DNA of 64,000 bases from Chitinophaga dinghuensis. GTDB taxonomy: Bacteria; Bacteroidota; Bacteroidia; Chitinophagales; Chitinophagaceae. A program made the translations under genes and the position numbers. The stretch is from positions 1,178,001 through 1,242,000 of the forward strand of contig NZ_QLMA01000001.1 in NCBI RefSeq assembly GCF_003259435.1, read 5' to 3'. The first letter of the stretch is position 1. Each line of letters begins with the position of its first letter. This document shows positions 45,404 to 55,933 of this stretch, one piece after another. A model generated the notes under the pieces. That model was not told the origin of the DNA. It did not search any database and saw only the letters and a list, made by a program, of their open reading frames with translations.

Positions 45404-45480
45404 AAAAAAAGGCGAGTTGCCCCACCTTGAATGTTTTCACAACGGAATAATCCTTATTGTGAATTGCTTTCGTTAACGAA
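45404..45480 (-). ncRNA. Predicted tracrRNA of the type II-C system
   Basis: Read on the minus strand, 45471-45457 is GAAAGCAATTCACAA, perfectly complementary to the first part of the crRNA repeat (GTTGTGAATTGCTTTC); a G-U wobble extends it to 16 bp. A short nexus hairpin follows (GGA-TTAT-TCC). A Rho-independent terminator, AAGGTGGG-GCAA-CTCGCCTT plus seven T (45428-45404), ends the RNA. This is the anti-repeat/nexus/terminator layout of Cas9 tracrRNAs. The 5' end overlaps a 12-bp palindrome TTCGTTAACGAA (45469-45480). Its promoter should lie inside the start of cas9 and was not identified, so the 5' boundary is approximate. Confidence 0.88.
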
Positions 45481-45500
45481 TATACTTTTTTTATTCAAAC

Positions 45501-48500
45501 ATGAAAAATATTTTAGGTTTAGATCTTGGTCCTAACTCAATCGGTTGGGCTTTACTCCATTTGGACTGTAATTCCAGGTATGGTAACATCGTTGATTGCG
45601 GCGTACGTATTATTCCCATGTCCCAGGATATCCTGGGTGACTATAATAAAGGGATTAAGGTGTCTCAGACTGCGGAGCGGACCAAATACAGGAGTATGAG
45701 GAGATTACGTGAACGTTATTTGCTCCGGAGAGAACGCCTGCACCGTGTTTTATATCTCCTTAAATTTTTGCCCTCCCATTATGCAGATGAAATAGATTTT
45801 CAGAAGCGCTTAGGTAAGTTTAAGGAAGGGAGAGAACCCAAGATTGCTTATGATAAAAATGGGTTCATTTTTATGTCATCCTTCTTAGAAATGATGGAAG
45901 ACTTTCGAATTCATCAACCCGCATTGCTGATAAATGAAAAAGGAGAACCAAAGTCCATTCCTTATGACTGGACTTTGTACTACCTACGTAAAAAAGCGCT
46001 TACAGCCCCAATTAGAAAAGAAGAATTGGCGTGGCTACTCTTGAATTTTAACCAAAAACGCGGTTATTATCAGCTTGGAGGTGACGAGGAAGAAAGTTCC
46101 CTGGAGAAGAATACAGCTTTATATACGTTAAAAGTGGTAGATGTAATAGCTGAGGAATCGAAAAAGGGTGGTGATCAGTGGTATTCTCTTACATTGGAGA
46201 ATGGATGGGTGTACAGGCGTTCCAGCAAATTACCCTTATTTGATTTGAAAGGTAAGATTCGAGATTTTATAGTAACAACAGATTTAAATGCAGATGGGAG
46301 TGTAAAGAAAGATAAGAAGGGCGGGGACAAAAGAAGTCTTCGGATTCCTGAGGATAAGGACTGGATTTTGTTGAAAAAGCAAACGGAGCAGGAGATTGGT
46401 AAATTTGGAAGTACTGTAGGAGCATATATCTATGAAAATTTATTAAAAGATCCATATCAAAGAATAAATGGAAAGTTGGTAGGGACCATTGAACGTGAAT
46501 TCTACAAATCAGAGCTGAAGCAAATACTGGAGAAACAGATGGAGTTTCATACGGAATTGCAAAGTGAAGAAATGTATAGTACCTGTATAAGAGAGCTGTA
46601 TAAACAGAATGATGGACATCATTTGAATTTGAGCAGGAAAGACTTTGTACATTTTTTTGTTGACGATATTATTTTTTACCAACGTCAGGTAAAAAGTCAA
46701 AGGTCTATGGTTAGTAATTGCCCCCTGGAATTCCGCTATTACAAAGATAAGGATGGAGTTGTGCAGAAAGTGTATTTGAAAGCAATTCCTAAATCTAATC
46801 CTTATTATCAGGAATTCAGGTTATGGCAATGGATACATAACCTTTTTATCTATAGAAAGGAAGATGATGTAGATGTTACAGCAACCTTTCTGAATGATTT
46901 TAAGGAACTCGAAAATCTATTCATATTTCTTAATGGAAGGGCAGAAATAGAGCAGCGGCACTTGCTGGGATTTTTGTTAGGCCCAAAAGGATTCAAAGGA
47001 AAATTACTGAATAAAGAAGTGGACAAATACCGTTGGAATTACGGAGAGAAGTCATTTCCATGTAATGAAACAAGGACATTGATATGTAAAAGATTAGAAA
47101 AGATAAATAATGTGCCAGCCGATTTTCTCACAAAGGAGATTGAAATGCATTTATGGCATATCAATTACTCAGTATCTGATAGAATCGATCGTGAGAAAGC
47201 ATTTACACGGTTTGCAACGAACAATAATCTGGATGTAAATGAGGTGGTAAATGCTTTTAAAGTGGTTCCTCCTTTAAAAAGCGATTTTGGTGCATTTTCT
47301 GAAAAAGCCATAAAAAAGCTGTTACCATTAATGCGGGTCGGTAGTTACTGGAATTGGGAAGCAATGGATGTAAGGACAAGGGAAAGAATCGGAAAAATTA
47401 TAACCGGGGAGTATGATGAACGTATTGGAGATCGGTTAAGGAAGCAAGCCATCCACCTTAAAAAGGAGACAGATTTTCAGAGAGTACCAGTATGGCTTGC
47501 TCAGTATATTATATATGGTTTTCATTCCGAATCCCAAATGGCGGATAAATGGACCTCCATACAGGATCTGGAGAGTTATTTAAAGTGTTTTAAACAGCAT
47601 TCTTTACGTAACCCAATTGTGGAACAGGTGGTATTGGAAGCGCTGAGATTGGTGAAAGATATCTGGAAAGAACATGGCAAAGGAGCAAATAACTTCTTCG
47701 ATGAAATTCATATAGAATTAAGTAGAGAGATGAAATCTCCTGCTGAGGAGCGAAAATCTATGTCTCTTAAGGCGTTGCAAAATGAAAACACGAATTTACG
47801 AATTAAGGCGTTATTGTCTGAATTGGCAAATGATCAAAATGTTGAAAATGTACGTGCTTATTCTCCATCGCAACAGGAGATATTAAAGATTTATGAAGAA
47901 GGCGTATTAAATACTGAAAGTGAAATCGGTGAGGATATACTGAAGATAAGCAAAATGGCGCAACCTTCTCCAGCTGATTTAAGAAAGTATAAACTGTGGT
48001 TAGAACAAAAGTACCGATCTCCATATACAGGCGCTATTATACCACTAAACAAACTTTTTACTACCGAATATGAAATTGAGCATATCATACCGCAAAGTCG
48101 GTATTTCGATGATGGATTTTCTAATAAGGTAATCTGTGAAGCAGCCGTGAACAAATTGAAAGATAACCAGTTGGGGATGGAGTTTATTAAGAATCATCAT
48201 GGTGAAATTGTGCAACTGGGATTTGGTAAAACAATACAAATATTAGCAGTTGAACAGTATGAGAAGCTAGTTAAGGAGAATTACGTTAATAATAGCAGCA
48301 AGCGAAATAAGTTATTATTAGAAGAAATTCCCGAGAAAATGATAGAACGTCAGTTAAATGATACCCGTTATATCAGTAGCTATATCTCAGGATTATTGTC
48401 AAATATTGTTCGCCAGGATACTGATGATAATGGTTTTAACTCAAAGAACCTCATACAAACCAATGGTAGAATAACGGGAATTCTGAGGCAGGACTGGGGG

Positions 48501-49834
48501 CTGAATGATGTTTGGAACAGTTTGATATTGCCAAGGTTTGAACGAATGAACAAAATTACTAATTCTTCACAATACGTAGCATGGAGCGAAACTCATCAGA
48601 AAAATCTTCCGACGGTACCATTGACATTGAAGAACTTTTCCAAAAAACGAATTGATCATCGACACCATGCCTTGGATGCAATAGTGACAGCTTGTGTTAC
48701 GAGAGATCATATTAATTTGTTGAACAATTTGCATGCTAAATCCCCGATTCGTCATGACTTAAACAGAAAGCTAAGACATCATAAGTCAATCGTTCTGAAT
48801 CATCATAAAACGGGAGAGAAAATAGAACGGCAAATTCCGGTAGATTTCCGCAAACCCTGGGAGGATTTTACCTTGGATGTGAAATCCTCACTAGAAAATA
48901 TTATAGTAAGTTTCAAGCTAAACCTCCGTGTTATTAACAAAACAATTAATAACTATTATGTCTGGGAAGTGAAGGATGGGGTGAAGCAAAAGGTGAGAAT
49001 CAGGCAATCTGGAGAAAATTGGGCTATACGAAAGCCACTACATAAAGAAACTGTATACGGAATAGTGAATTTACCGCATGTCAAAGTCAAAATAGGACAG
49101 ATTACGACTGCTTCCCGTAAAAATATTGATGTGACTTTTGACTTGAGTGTGATAGAAAATTCTATTACTGATACGGGAATTCAACGAATATTGAAGAATT
49201 ATCTTGAGTTCAAAAACGGAGATCCAGAAATCGCATTTTCACCTGAAGGGTTGGAAGAGTTAAATCAGAACCTCAGAAAATTTAATGAAGGAAAATTTCA
49301 TCACCCCATTTATAAGGTAAGAAAATACGAAAAAGGGTATCGGTTTGTTCTAGGGGAAGTAGGTTATAAGTCAACAAAATATGTAGAAGCAGAGCGGGGA
49401 ACGAATTTATTTTGTGCAATTTATTGTAATACGGCTGGAGCGCGTAGTTATGAGACCATTCCTCTCAATATAATCATAGAGCGGCAAAAGCAAGGTTTGC
49501 CTTCTGTGCCTCAGGAAAATAGTAAAGGCGAGAAATTATTATTCCATCTTTCACCCAATGATCTGGTTTATATACCTGACGAAGAAGAGCTTTCCAGCCA
49601 TTCAGTACCTAAGTTTGAAATTAATAATAAGAAGCATATAGGCAGGATTTATAAGGTAGTGAATTTTAGTGATAACCAAATCTTTTTTATCAAGCATGAA
49701 GTTGCCACTAGTATTCTGCATAAGCAGGAGTTTTCTACTTCGAACAAAATGGAGCGATCAATTGATGGCATCATGATAAAGGAACATTGTATAAAGTTGA
49801 ACATTAGTAGGATAGGGAAATTAATATCTGACAA

Positions 49835-49838
<4 letters not shown>
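45501..49838 (+). CDS. cas9: Type II-C CRISPR effector nuclease Cas9 (large form)
   Basis: The protein has 1445 residues. RuvC-I is NILGLDLGPNSIGWALL (Asp8), followed by an arginine-rich bridge helix (RRLRERYLLRRERLHRVL). RuvC-II is IHIELSRE (Glu739). The HNH domain is YEIEHIIPQSRYFDDGFSNKV (His861, Asn884), and RuvC-III is DHRHHALDA (His1056, Asp1059). All nuclease residues are intact. It is larger than compact II-C enzymes (about 1050-1100) but in the range of Bacteroidota II-C Cas9. It cuts DNA guided by crRNA:tracrRNA. The ATGA overlap with cas1 and the absence of csn2 or cas4 support subtype II-C. Confidence 0.98.
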
Positions 49839-51083
<1,245 letters not shown>

Positions 51084-51115
51084 GATCAGGTTTGTATTTT
51101 TCCTTAATATAAATA

Positions 51116-51142
51116 AAAAAACGGGTTTTGAACCCGTTTTTT
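51116..51142. terminator. Bidirectional terminator between cas2 and the array
   Basis: AAAAACGGGTT pairs with AACCCGTTTTT around a 5-nt or shorter loop, with A/T runs on both sides. It ends cas transcription on the plus strand and would also end a minus-strand precursor crRNA leaving the array. Confidence 0.85.
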
Positions 51143-51194
51143 TATTTTAAGATTGCATGTAAATGCAATGTGGTAAAGAATTCTGTTGGATTCT
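51143..51194. promoter_or_regulatory. Putative CRISPR leader (cas2-proximal)
   Basis: This 52-bp AT-rich stretch before the first perfect repeat contains GCATGTAAATGC, an imperfect palindrome, and at 51172-51178 a 7-bp copy of the repeat's outer end (GGTAAAG). Perfect repeats adjoin this side, and degenerate ones lie at the other end. Spacer integration therefore probably happens here (inference). Confidence 0.5.
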
Positions 51195-51868
51195 GGTAAA
51201 GTTAATGAAAGAATGAAAGCAATTCACAACTAAAACGTCCAATATATGGCAATTGATCTAGGTAAAGTTAATGAAAGAATGAAAGCAATTCACAACCGCT
51301 TGAACGGCTCAACGGTTTTCCAGATGGGTAAAGTTAATGAAAGAATGAAAGCAATTCACAACATTGCTGGATATGATATGGTAAAGGAACGTGGTAAAGT
51401 TAATGAAAGAATGAAAGCAATTCACAACTGGTTTGTTTCATTGTTCACCGGTTTTGATGGTAAAGTTAATGAAAGAATGAAAGCAATTCACAACGGGCTC
51501 GAAAGAGGAGTTGAAAGAGCAGTTGGGTAAAGTTAATGAAAGAATGAAAGCAATTCACAACTTAATCCCTTCTGATAAACATTCACACTGTGGTAAAGTT
51601 AATAAAAGAATGAAAGCAATTCACAACATTCCTTCGGGTCTAGGTATCTGCCACAGGGGTAAAGTTAATGAAAGAATGAAAGCAATTCACAACTAATTAA
51701 TGATGGCACACTCGCCGGGTGACGGTAAAGTTAATGAAAGAATGAAAGCAATTCACAACACAAATTCTAGCCCATGCATTGCTACTCGCGGTAAAGTTAA
51801 TGAAAAACTGAAAGCAATTCGCAACAGGATGCCCAATAATGTCAATCAGAAAGGTGGGTAAAGTTAAT
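51195..51868 (-). CRISPR. Type II-C CRISPR array, ten 36-bp repeats plus a 12-nt remnant
   Basis: On the plus strand each repeat begins GGTAAAGTTAATGAAAG and ends GCAATTCACAAC. Repeats start at 51195, 51261, 51327, 51393, 51459, 51526, 51592, 51658, 51724 and 51790. The seventh has one change and the tenth three or more. A 12-nt fragment, GGTAAAGTTAAT, lies at 51857-51868. The ten spacers are 30 nt, except two of 31 (51495-51525 and 51826-51856). Complementarity to the tracrRNA makes the minus strand the crRNA sense (repeat 5' GTTGTGAATTGCTTTC). Within each minus-strand repeat, TTG-N22-TAACTTTA resembles a Bacteroidota promoter. Confidence 0.97.
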
Positions 51869-51873
51869 CCCCT

Positions 51874-53178
51874 CTAAAAATCCTCTGTCGCATACCGCAC
51901 CTCCATCTTCGGCACCATCAATACAGGCGTCTGGCCCGGCATCACCAATACCTGATCTATTGGGCGGGCATCGGCAGGCGAATTTGCAAGGAATACTTGC
52001 ACGAGACGAATACCTGATGCTGGCAGCAGATTGGAAGGAATTGGTGTAGGAGAACGGTGCATTTTCAACATCCAGTCTGGCCGCCCATTTATGAGTTTAA
52101 GTGGCGGGTGAACTACCTGTAAATCCACTGCATTCGCTAAAAGTCCGGTGGTGAAAGGCTTTCCTTGCCGGAATAATACCACGGATGTTTTTGATGCCTT
52201 CGATGCAGCGATTTTGTACAGGTCTGTGTCGGGCCTGTTCATGGGAATGGACGACAGTCCTGCCTGATCGATCGTTAAAGGATCAATACCTGTTTTCGCT
52301 TTAAGGATGGCGGCCATTTTCAGGTAAGGCTTTTCTTCAGTTGCAATGGTGCTCTCCGCTGCATGGCGCTCGCCTACATAAACAAGTATTTTACTGTCAG
52401 GGTAGGGTTGCACACCGCGACGAATAAGATTGTCGGCCTGCGCCTGTTCGCGCTCCTGATCTGTATATCCGCGACCAGCTGTTTCATAAGACACCGGGCG
52501 GTATCCCATCGCAAGCGATTGCCTGATGAAATCAGCGAATACAGGATCATCAAAATAATATCCACTATAGTAGTCTCCCGCCGCTCTGACAACGCCATCT
52601 GCCATTAGTTGTTCCATTTTATGGCTGGCCTCCTGGTCATCTGCAGTTGGTCGGAGCGCTTCCACCGCCAGAATGGTATACCCAAGCGGTTTTAATGCCT
52701 GGGCCACTTCAAGGCCGAAGGCACGGCAACGCGGGTCCAAATGATTTTCATTAAGAATAACGATGCGCGTTTTACGTGCACGTCGCACTATTTCCTCGAT
52801 GGCAGGAACTGCATTGGCCAACTGAAGATCGGCAATCTGCTCTTTGGGAACATGGAAGTCGGCCCCTTTAGCCTTGTTGAAGGTAGGTATGCCAGTCATG
52901 GTAGACATCACCTGCGCCCATTGATCTACCACATCAGGATCATCCAACTGATCTGCACTTTCTATACCCAACCTTTTAAGCATACCAAATGAAGCATTCA
53001 GATAAAGTCCATGCGATACATCACTGATAGATTGCTTGTAGGCTTCCAGGAGCGTATCATTATCTATCTTCTTTATTGGTAATGCAATACTGGTGGACTG
53101 CGCGGAGGCCCTCATGGAAGATGTAGGTGCAATCAAAATTGTAAATACACTGATGGAAAGGAATATGGCAATTTTCAT
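51874..53178 (-). CDS. Exported Tiki/ChaN/EreA-like superfamily protein
   Basis: The protein has 434 residues with an N-terminal signal segment (MKIAIFLSISVFTILIAPTSS). The central part (about 135-330) shows two motifs of the TraB/ChaN/EreA (Tiki) fold: VILNENHLDPRC near residue 143 and ILVYVGERHAAE near residue 270. Family members include haem-binding ChaN, erythromycin esterases and metalloprotease-like Tiki proteins; the activity here is unknown. The C-terminal 100 residues form a separate beta-rich domain. Its stop codon lies 5 bp from the CRISPR remnant repeat with no terminator between, so its transcript would run into the array in the crRNA sense. Confidence 0.72.
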   Translation of the reverse strand: MKIAIFLSISVFTILIAPTSSMRASAQSTSIALPIKKIDNDTLLEAYKQSISDVSHGLYLNASFGMLKRLGIESADQLDDPDVVDQWAQVMSTMTGIPTFNKAKGADFHVPKEQIADLQLANAVPAIEEIVRRARKTRIVILNENHLDPRCRAFGLEVAQALKPLGYTILAVEALRPTADDQEASHKMEQLMADGVVRAAGDYYSGYYFDDPVFADFIRQSLAMGYRPVSYETAGRGYTDQEREQAQADNLIRRGVQPYPDSKILVYVGERHAAESTIATEEKPYLKMAAILKAKTGIDPLTIDQAGLSSIPMNRPDTDLYKIAASKASKTSVVLFRQGKPFTTGLLANAVDLQVVHPPLKLINGRPDWMLKMHRSPTPIPSNLLPASGIRLVQVFLANSPADARPIDQVLVMPGQTPVLMVPKMEVRYATEDF

Positions 53179-53464
53179 TTAAATCGGTATGAATAATTTT
53201 ATGTACAATGATAGTCAAAACAATTTATTAATAGTAGCATATTATACGCGTTATTGATTCTACTATTCAGCGCCAATAAACGCAATGGCTTCACTTTTTT
53301 CAGATGTTGCAACACTTAACATAAACCGCTCTTATATTGAATACTACAAGATAATTCTACTGCGGCGATTATTAGTTTGGACGACTATATATTTACATCG
53401 TAGACCATATTCCGGAATAGGTATGCCACTATATTCATAACATTAACCATCTTATCTCTCAAAA
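53179..53464. other. Divergent intergenic region
   Basis: These 286 AT-rich bp lie between the Tiki-like gene and the secreted lipoprotein gene. TATATTTA near 53390 resembles a -7 element for the plus-strand gene, but no full promoter is visible. I see no RNA gene or repeat. Confidence 0.35.
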
Positions 53465-54439
53465 ATGAAAAAAACTACTTCTCGGTTCGCTATGATGGCC
53501 ATAGCGCTAAGCCTCTTTTTTGTTGCTTGTAAGAAAAATGACGTAACCCAGCCATCACATCCTGATGAAAACCTTAAAACATCGTCGCAGAGAATTAAAG
53601 AACAATTGGATTCTGTAGTCAAAATTTGGAATACCAATGCTATAGTGGATCTGAAGTTGAAAGGATATACACTCGATGAATCGAATATCACCGACAATAA
53701 TATTGCTAACATCAGACAGCAACTATTAAATGGGAATAATATTGTCCCATATTTTGATGGAAAAAATGCGGCTTCATTTAGGTTAAATACCTTACAACAA
53801 AGCATCGCTTTGCAGAAATCTGCCCAGCCTACCGGTTTGGATAAGCTGGATCAGGATGCAGGCGACCGTTTCTCAAGAACTATTAACAGTGTTATTCAGC
53901 CAGGACAACACGTTGCTACCTTGCAATGGCAGGTGAATGGTCAAACGCTTACTTCTACCTGTATTTATGATAATAAAGGGCTGGTATATGATAACGTATT
54001 GACTAATATGTTCGTGGTAAACGATAACACACAACCTGAACAGAGCAATTTAAACAAACTATCTGCGCAGAATGTGAGCGCGGCATCTAACCAGGCATAC
54101 ACAGCACAAGTGGTGGATGTTACTATCAAATGGGTTTGGGGCAGTGAAAGAGGCAAGGTGAGAGTCTACCACAGCATTTTAGTTGATTGGAGCAAGTACA
54201 AAATTATTAGTAACTGGGGCTCCAGTAATAACTATATGAGCGTGGGTTCTGCTGATTCAAGACAGAGCGACTACGGTAACCATGGCACCTATGCACTGCT
54301 TTCCTGGGCCTATGGATGGGCAACGCCTACAGCAGATTTCAGTTTTTCACATGATGGAAATTTCAAATGGTCCGTGTCTTTGAGTGGGGTAGGTTCTAAA
54401 GGAGGTGGACAAGGCATACACAACTATTATTTGCAATAG
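53465..54439 (+). CDS. Secreted lipoprotein of unknown function
   Basis: The protein has 324 residues, with a signal peptide and a lipobox ending FFVACKK. The N-terminal 130 residues are helical with low-complexity Asn/Gln; the C-terminal half is beta-rich with Trp, Gly and Ser (WVWGSERGKVRVYHSILVDW, FSFSHDGNFKWSVSLSGVGS). It could be a surface-exposed binding or toxin-like domain, but I do not recognise it. It has its own terminator. Confidence 0.68.
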   Translation: MKKTTSRFAMMAIALSLFFVACKKNDVTQPSHPDENLKTSSQRIKEQLDSVVKIWNTNAIVDLKLKGYTLDESNITDNNIANIRQQLLNGNNIVPYFDGKNAASFRLNTLQQSIALQKSAQPTGLDKLDQDAGDRFSRTINSVIQPGQHVATLQWQVNGQTLTSTCIYDNKGLVYDNVLTNMFVVNDNTQPEQSNLNKLSAQNVSAASNQAYTAQVVDVTIKWVWGSERGKVRVYHSILVDWSKYKIISNWGSSNNYMSVGSADSRQSDYGNHGTYALLSWAYGWATPTADFSFSHDGNFKWSVSLSGVGSKGGGQGIHNYYLQ

Positions 54440-54473
54440 TAAGAGCTGAACTATCAGTGAATCCCCTTTAATG

Positions 54474-54526
54474 AAAACATACCATCTGTCAACCTACGCC
54501 AATATGTTGCCAGATGGTATGTTTTT
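54474..54526. terminator. Bidirectional terminator
   Basis: AAAACATACCATCTG pairs with CAGATGGTATGTTTT across a 22-nt loop, with T-runs on both strands. It lies between the convergent lipoprotein gene and nudK. Confidence 0.82.
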
Positions 54527-54539
54527 GAATAGTATCAAC

Positions 54540-55118
54540 TCATAAAATCCCCTTCAGTCTCACCCATTGCAATAACATAATCGTCTTCCCATCTTTAATC
54601 TCCCCGGTTTCTACCATTTCCAGCGCCTGGTTAAACGGTACTTCCATCACTTCTATTTCTTCCTGCTCTTGCGCTAATCCGCCGCCATCATTCACTCTCA
54701 TCTGATGATCGTAGGCGGCTACGAAGAAGTGCAGCATTTCTGTTACAGAGCCGGGCGACATATACACCTCAAATACTTTTTTTACATCCTGGATACGATA
54801 ACCCGTTTCTTCCTCAGCTTCTCTGCGAATACATTCTTCCGGGTTGTTTTCGTCGAGAAGTCCGGCGCAGGCTTCTATGAGCATGCCGCTGCTGTTCCCA
54901 TTGATATAAGAGGGGAGACGGAACTGCCGGGTGAGTATCACCTTCCCGGTGATTGGATTATACAGCAATATAACAGCGCCATTCCCTCTGTCGTACGCTT
55001 CGCGGGATTGTGTCTGCCAGTCGCCGTTGCGCAGCTTGTACTCATAAGTTACTTTTTTCAAAGTATACCAGTTGTCCGAGAGAATCTCCGTTGACATGAT
55101 TTTAACTTCCGGTTGCAT
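54540..55118 (-). CDS. nudK: Nudix hydrolase, GDP-mannose pyrophosphatase NudK-like
   Basis: From the ATG at 55118 the protein has 192 residues; an ATG at 55097 is the alternative. The reading frame extends upstream to a GTG at 55256, but that part crosses the divergent promoter region and the DeoR gene. The Nudix box is GLLDENNPEECIRREAEEETGY, with the REAEEE core. Flanking motifs SDNWYTLKKVTYEY, YDRGNGAVILLYNP and YMSPGSVTEMLHFFVA fit NudK/ADP-ribose-type enzymes. It hydrolyses GDP-mannose or similar nucleotide sugars. It is divergent from a DeoR-type regulator across a perfect palindrome. Confidence 0.88.
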   Translation of the reverse strand: MQPEVKIMSTEILSDNWYTLKKVTYEYKLRNGDWQTQSREAYDRGNGAVILLYNPITGKVILTRQFRLPSYINGNSSGMLIEACAGLLDENNPEECIRREAEEETGYRIQDVKKVFEVYMSPGSVTEMLHFFVAAYDHQMRVNDGGGLAQEQEEIEVMEVPFNQALEMVETGEIKDGKTIMLLQWVRLKGIL

Positions 55119-55127
55119 AGAAATGAT

Positions 55128-55164
55128 TATATTTGATCGAAAATGATAGTTTTGATCAAATATA
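55128..55164. promoter_or_regulatory. DeoR-type operator with overlapping divergent -7 elements
   Basis: TATATTTGATC (55128-55138) and GATCAAATATA (55154-55164) form a perfect 11-bp inverted repeat separated by 15 bp. Each arm is itself a TATATTTG -7 element, one for deoR (plus) and one for nudK (minus). A tandem copy of AAATGAT...TTGATC runs through the same region (55121-55157). This fits one regulator controlling both genes. Confidence 0.65.
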
Positions 55165-55171
55165 CAGAGAA

Positions 55172-55930
55172 ATGGGATTCCAGGAAAGAAAGCGACAAAT
55201 ATTAAAACTGCTGGATAAGCAGGAAAGTATGGAAGTGCAGGAAATCGCAGACGCACTGGGAATTTCAGCGATCACTATCCGCAGGGATCTGCAGCAGCTG
55301 TCGGAAGAAGAGCTCCTCATCCGTACCCATGGAGGGGCTATGAAAGCGCCGCCGAAAAGTCCTTTCACTGCTTTTGCTGATAAGGAGAATGTGGCCGTTG
55401 CCAGGAAAAAACAAATAGGTAAACTGGCGGCTACACTGGTGAAACCCGGCGACACTATTTTCATGGACTGTGGCAGCACCGTTTTTACGATGTGTCCTCA
55501 TCTTAAACATATAACGCCATTGCGCATTATCACGAACTCATTGCCCATTGTGGCGGCATTTATGGAGGTAGAGGATATCCATGTAAACCTGATCGGAGGA
55601 GAACTGGATAAACAACGGAAAGCCATACACGGAGAAAGAGCCGTCAAACATATAGAGAGCTACCATGCGGCAAAAGCGTTTATCGGTGCGGATGGATTGT
55701 CGGCCAGGAACGGATTGACGGCCTTCAGCGAAACGGAAGCTGGCATCAGCAGGGCGATGATAGCCAGCGCAAATGCCGTGTATCTGCTATGCGATTCTAC
55801 TAAAATCGGGAAAGACAGCTACCTGAAATTTGCGCCACTATCAGATATTACAGCCCTGGTAACAGACCCGGAATTGCCTGCCACACAAGCTGCGGCATTG
55901 AAAAAGAAAGAATTGAAAATCTATTCCTGA
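55172..55930 (+). CDS. DeoR-family transcriptional regulator
   Basis: From the ATG at 55172 the protein has 252 residues; a start at 55133 would lie inside the operator. The N-terminal HTH is ERKRQILKLLDKQESMEVQEIADALGISAITIRRDLQQL (about 4-45). The C-terminal DeoRC sugar-phosphate-binding domain has GDTIFMDCGSTVFTM and SAKAFIGADGLSARNGLTAF. DeoR proteins usually repress sugar or nucleoside genes and respond to a phosphorylated sugar. It probably controls itself and nudK. Confidence 0.92.
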   Translation: MGFQERKRQILKLLDKQESMEVQEIADALGISAITIRRDLQQLSEEELLIRTHGGAMKAPPKSPFTAFADKENVAVARKKQIGKLAATLVKPGDTIFMDCGSTVFTMCPHLKHITPLRIITNSLPIVAAFMEVEDIHVNLIGGELDKQRKAIHGERAVKHIESYHAAKAFIGADGLSARNGLTAFSETEAGISRAMIASANAVYLLCDSTKIGKDSYLKFAPLSDITALVTDPELPATQAAALKKKELKIYS

Positions 55931-55933
55931 CGC

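Noticed and set aside
51246..51696. Two plus-strand open frames with a repeated GKVNERMKAIHN peptide
   Set aside because: They are the CRISPR array read in frame: most 66-bp repeat-spacer units keep the frame open by chance. There is no ribosome-binding site, and the variable parts are spacers.
55119..55256. N-terminal extension of the NudK protein
   Set aside because: It starts at GTG inside the DeoR gene, crosses the divergent promoter region and has no Nudix-family similarity.
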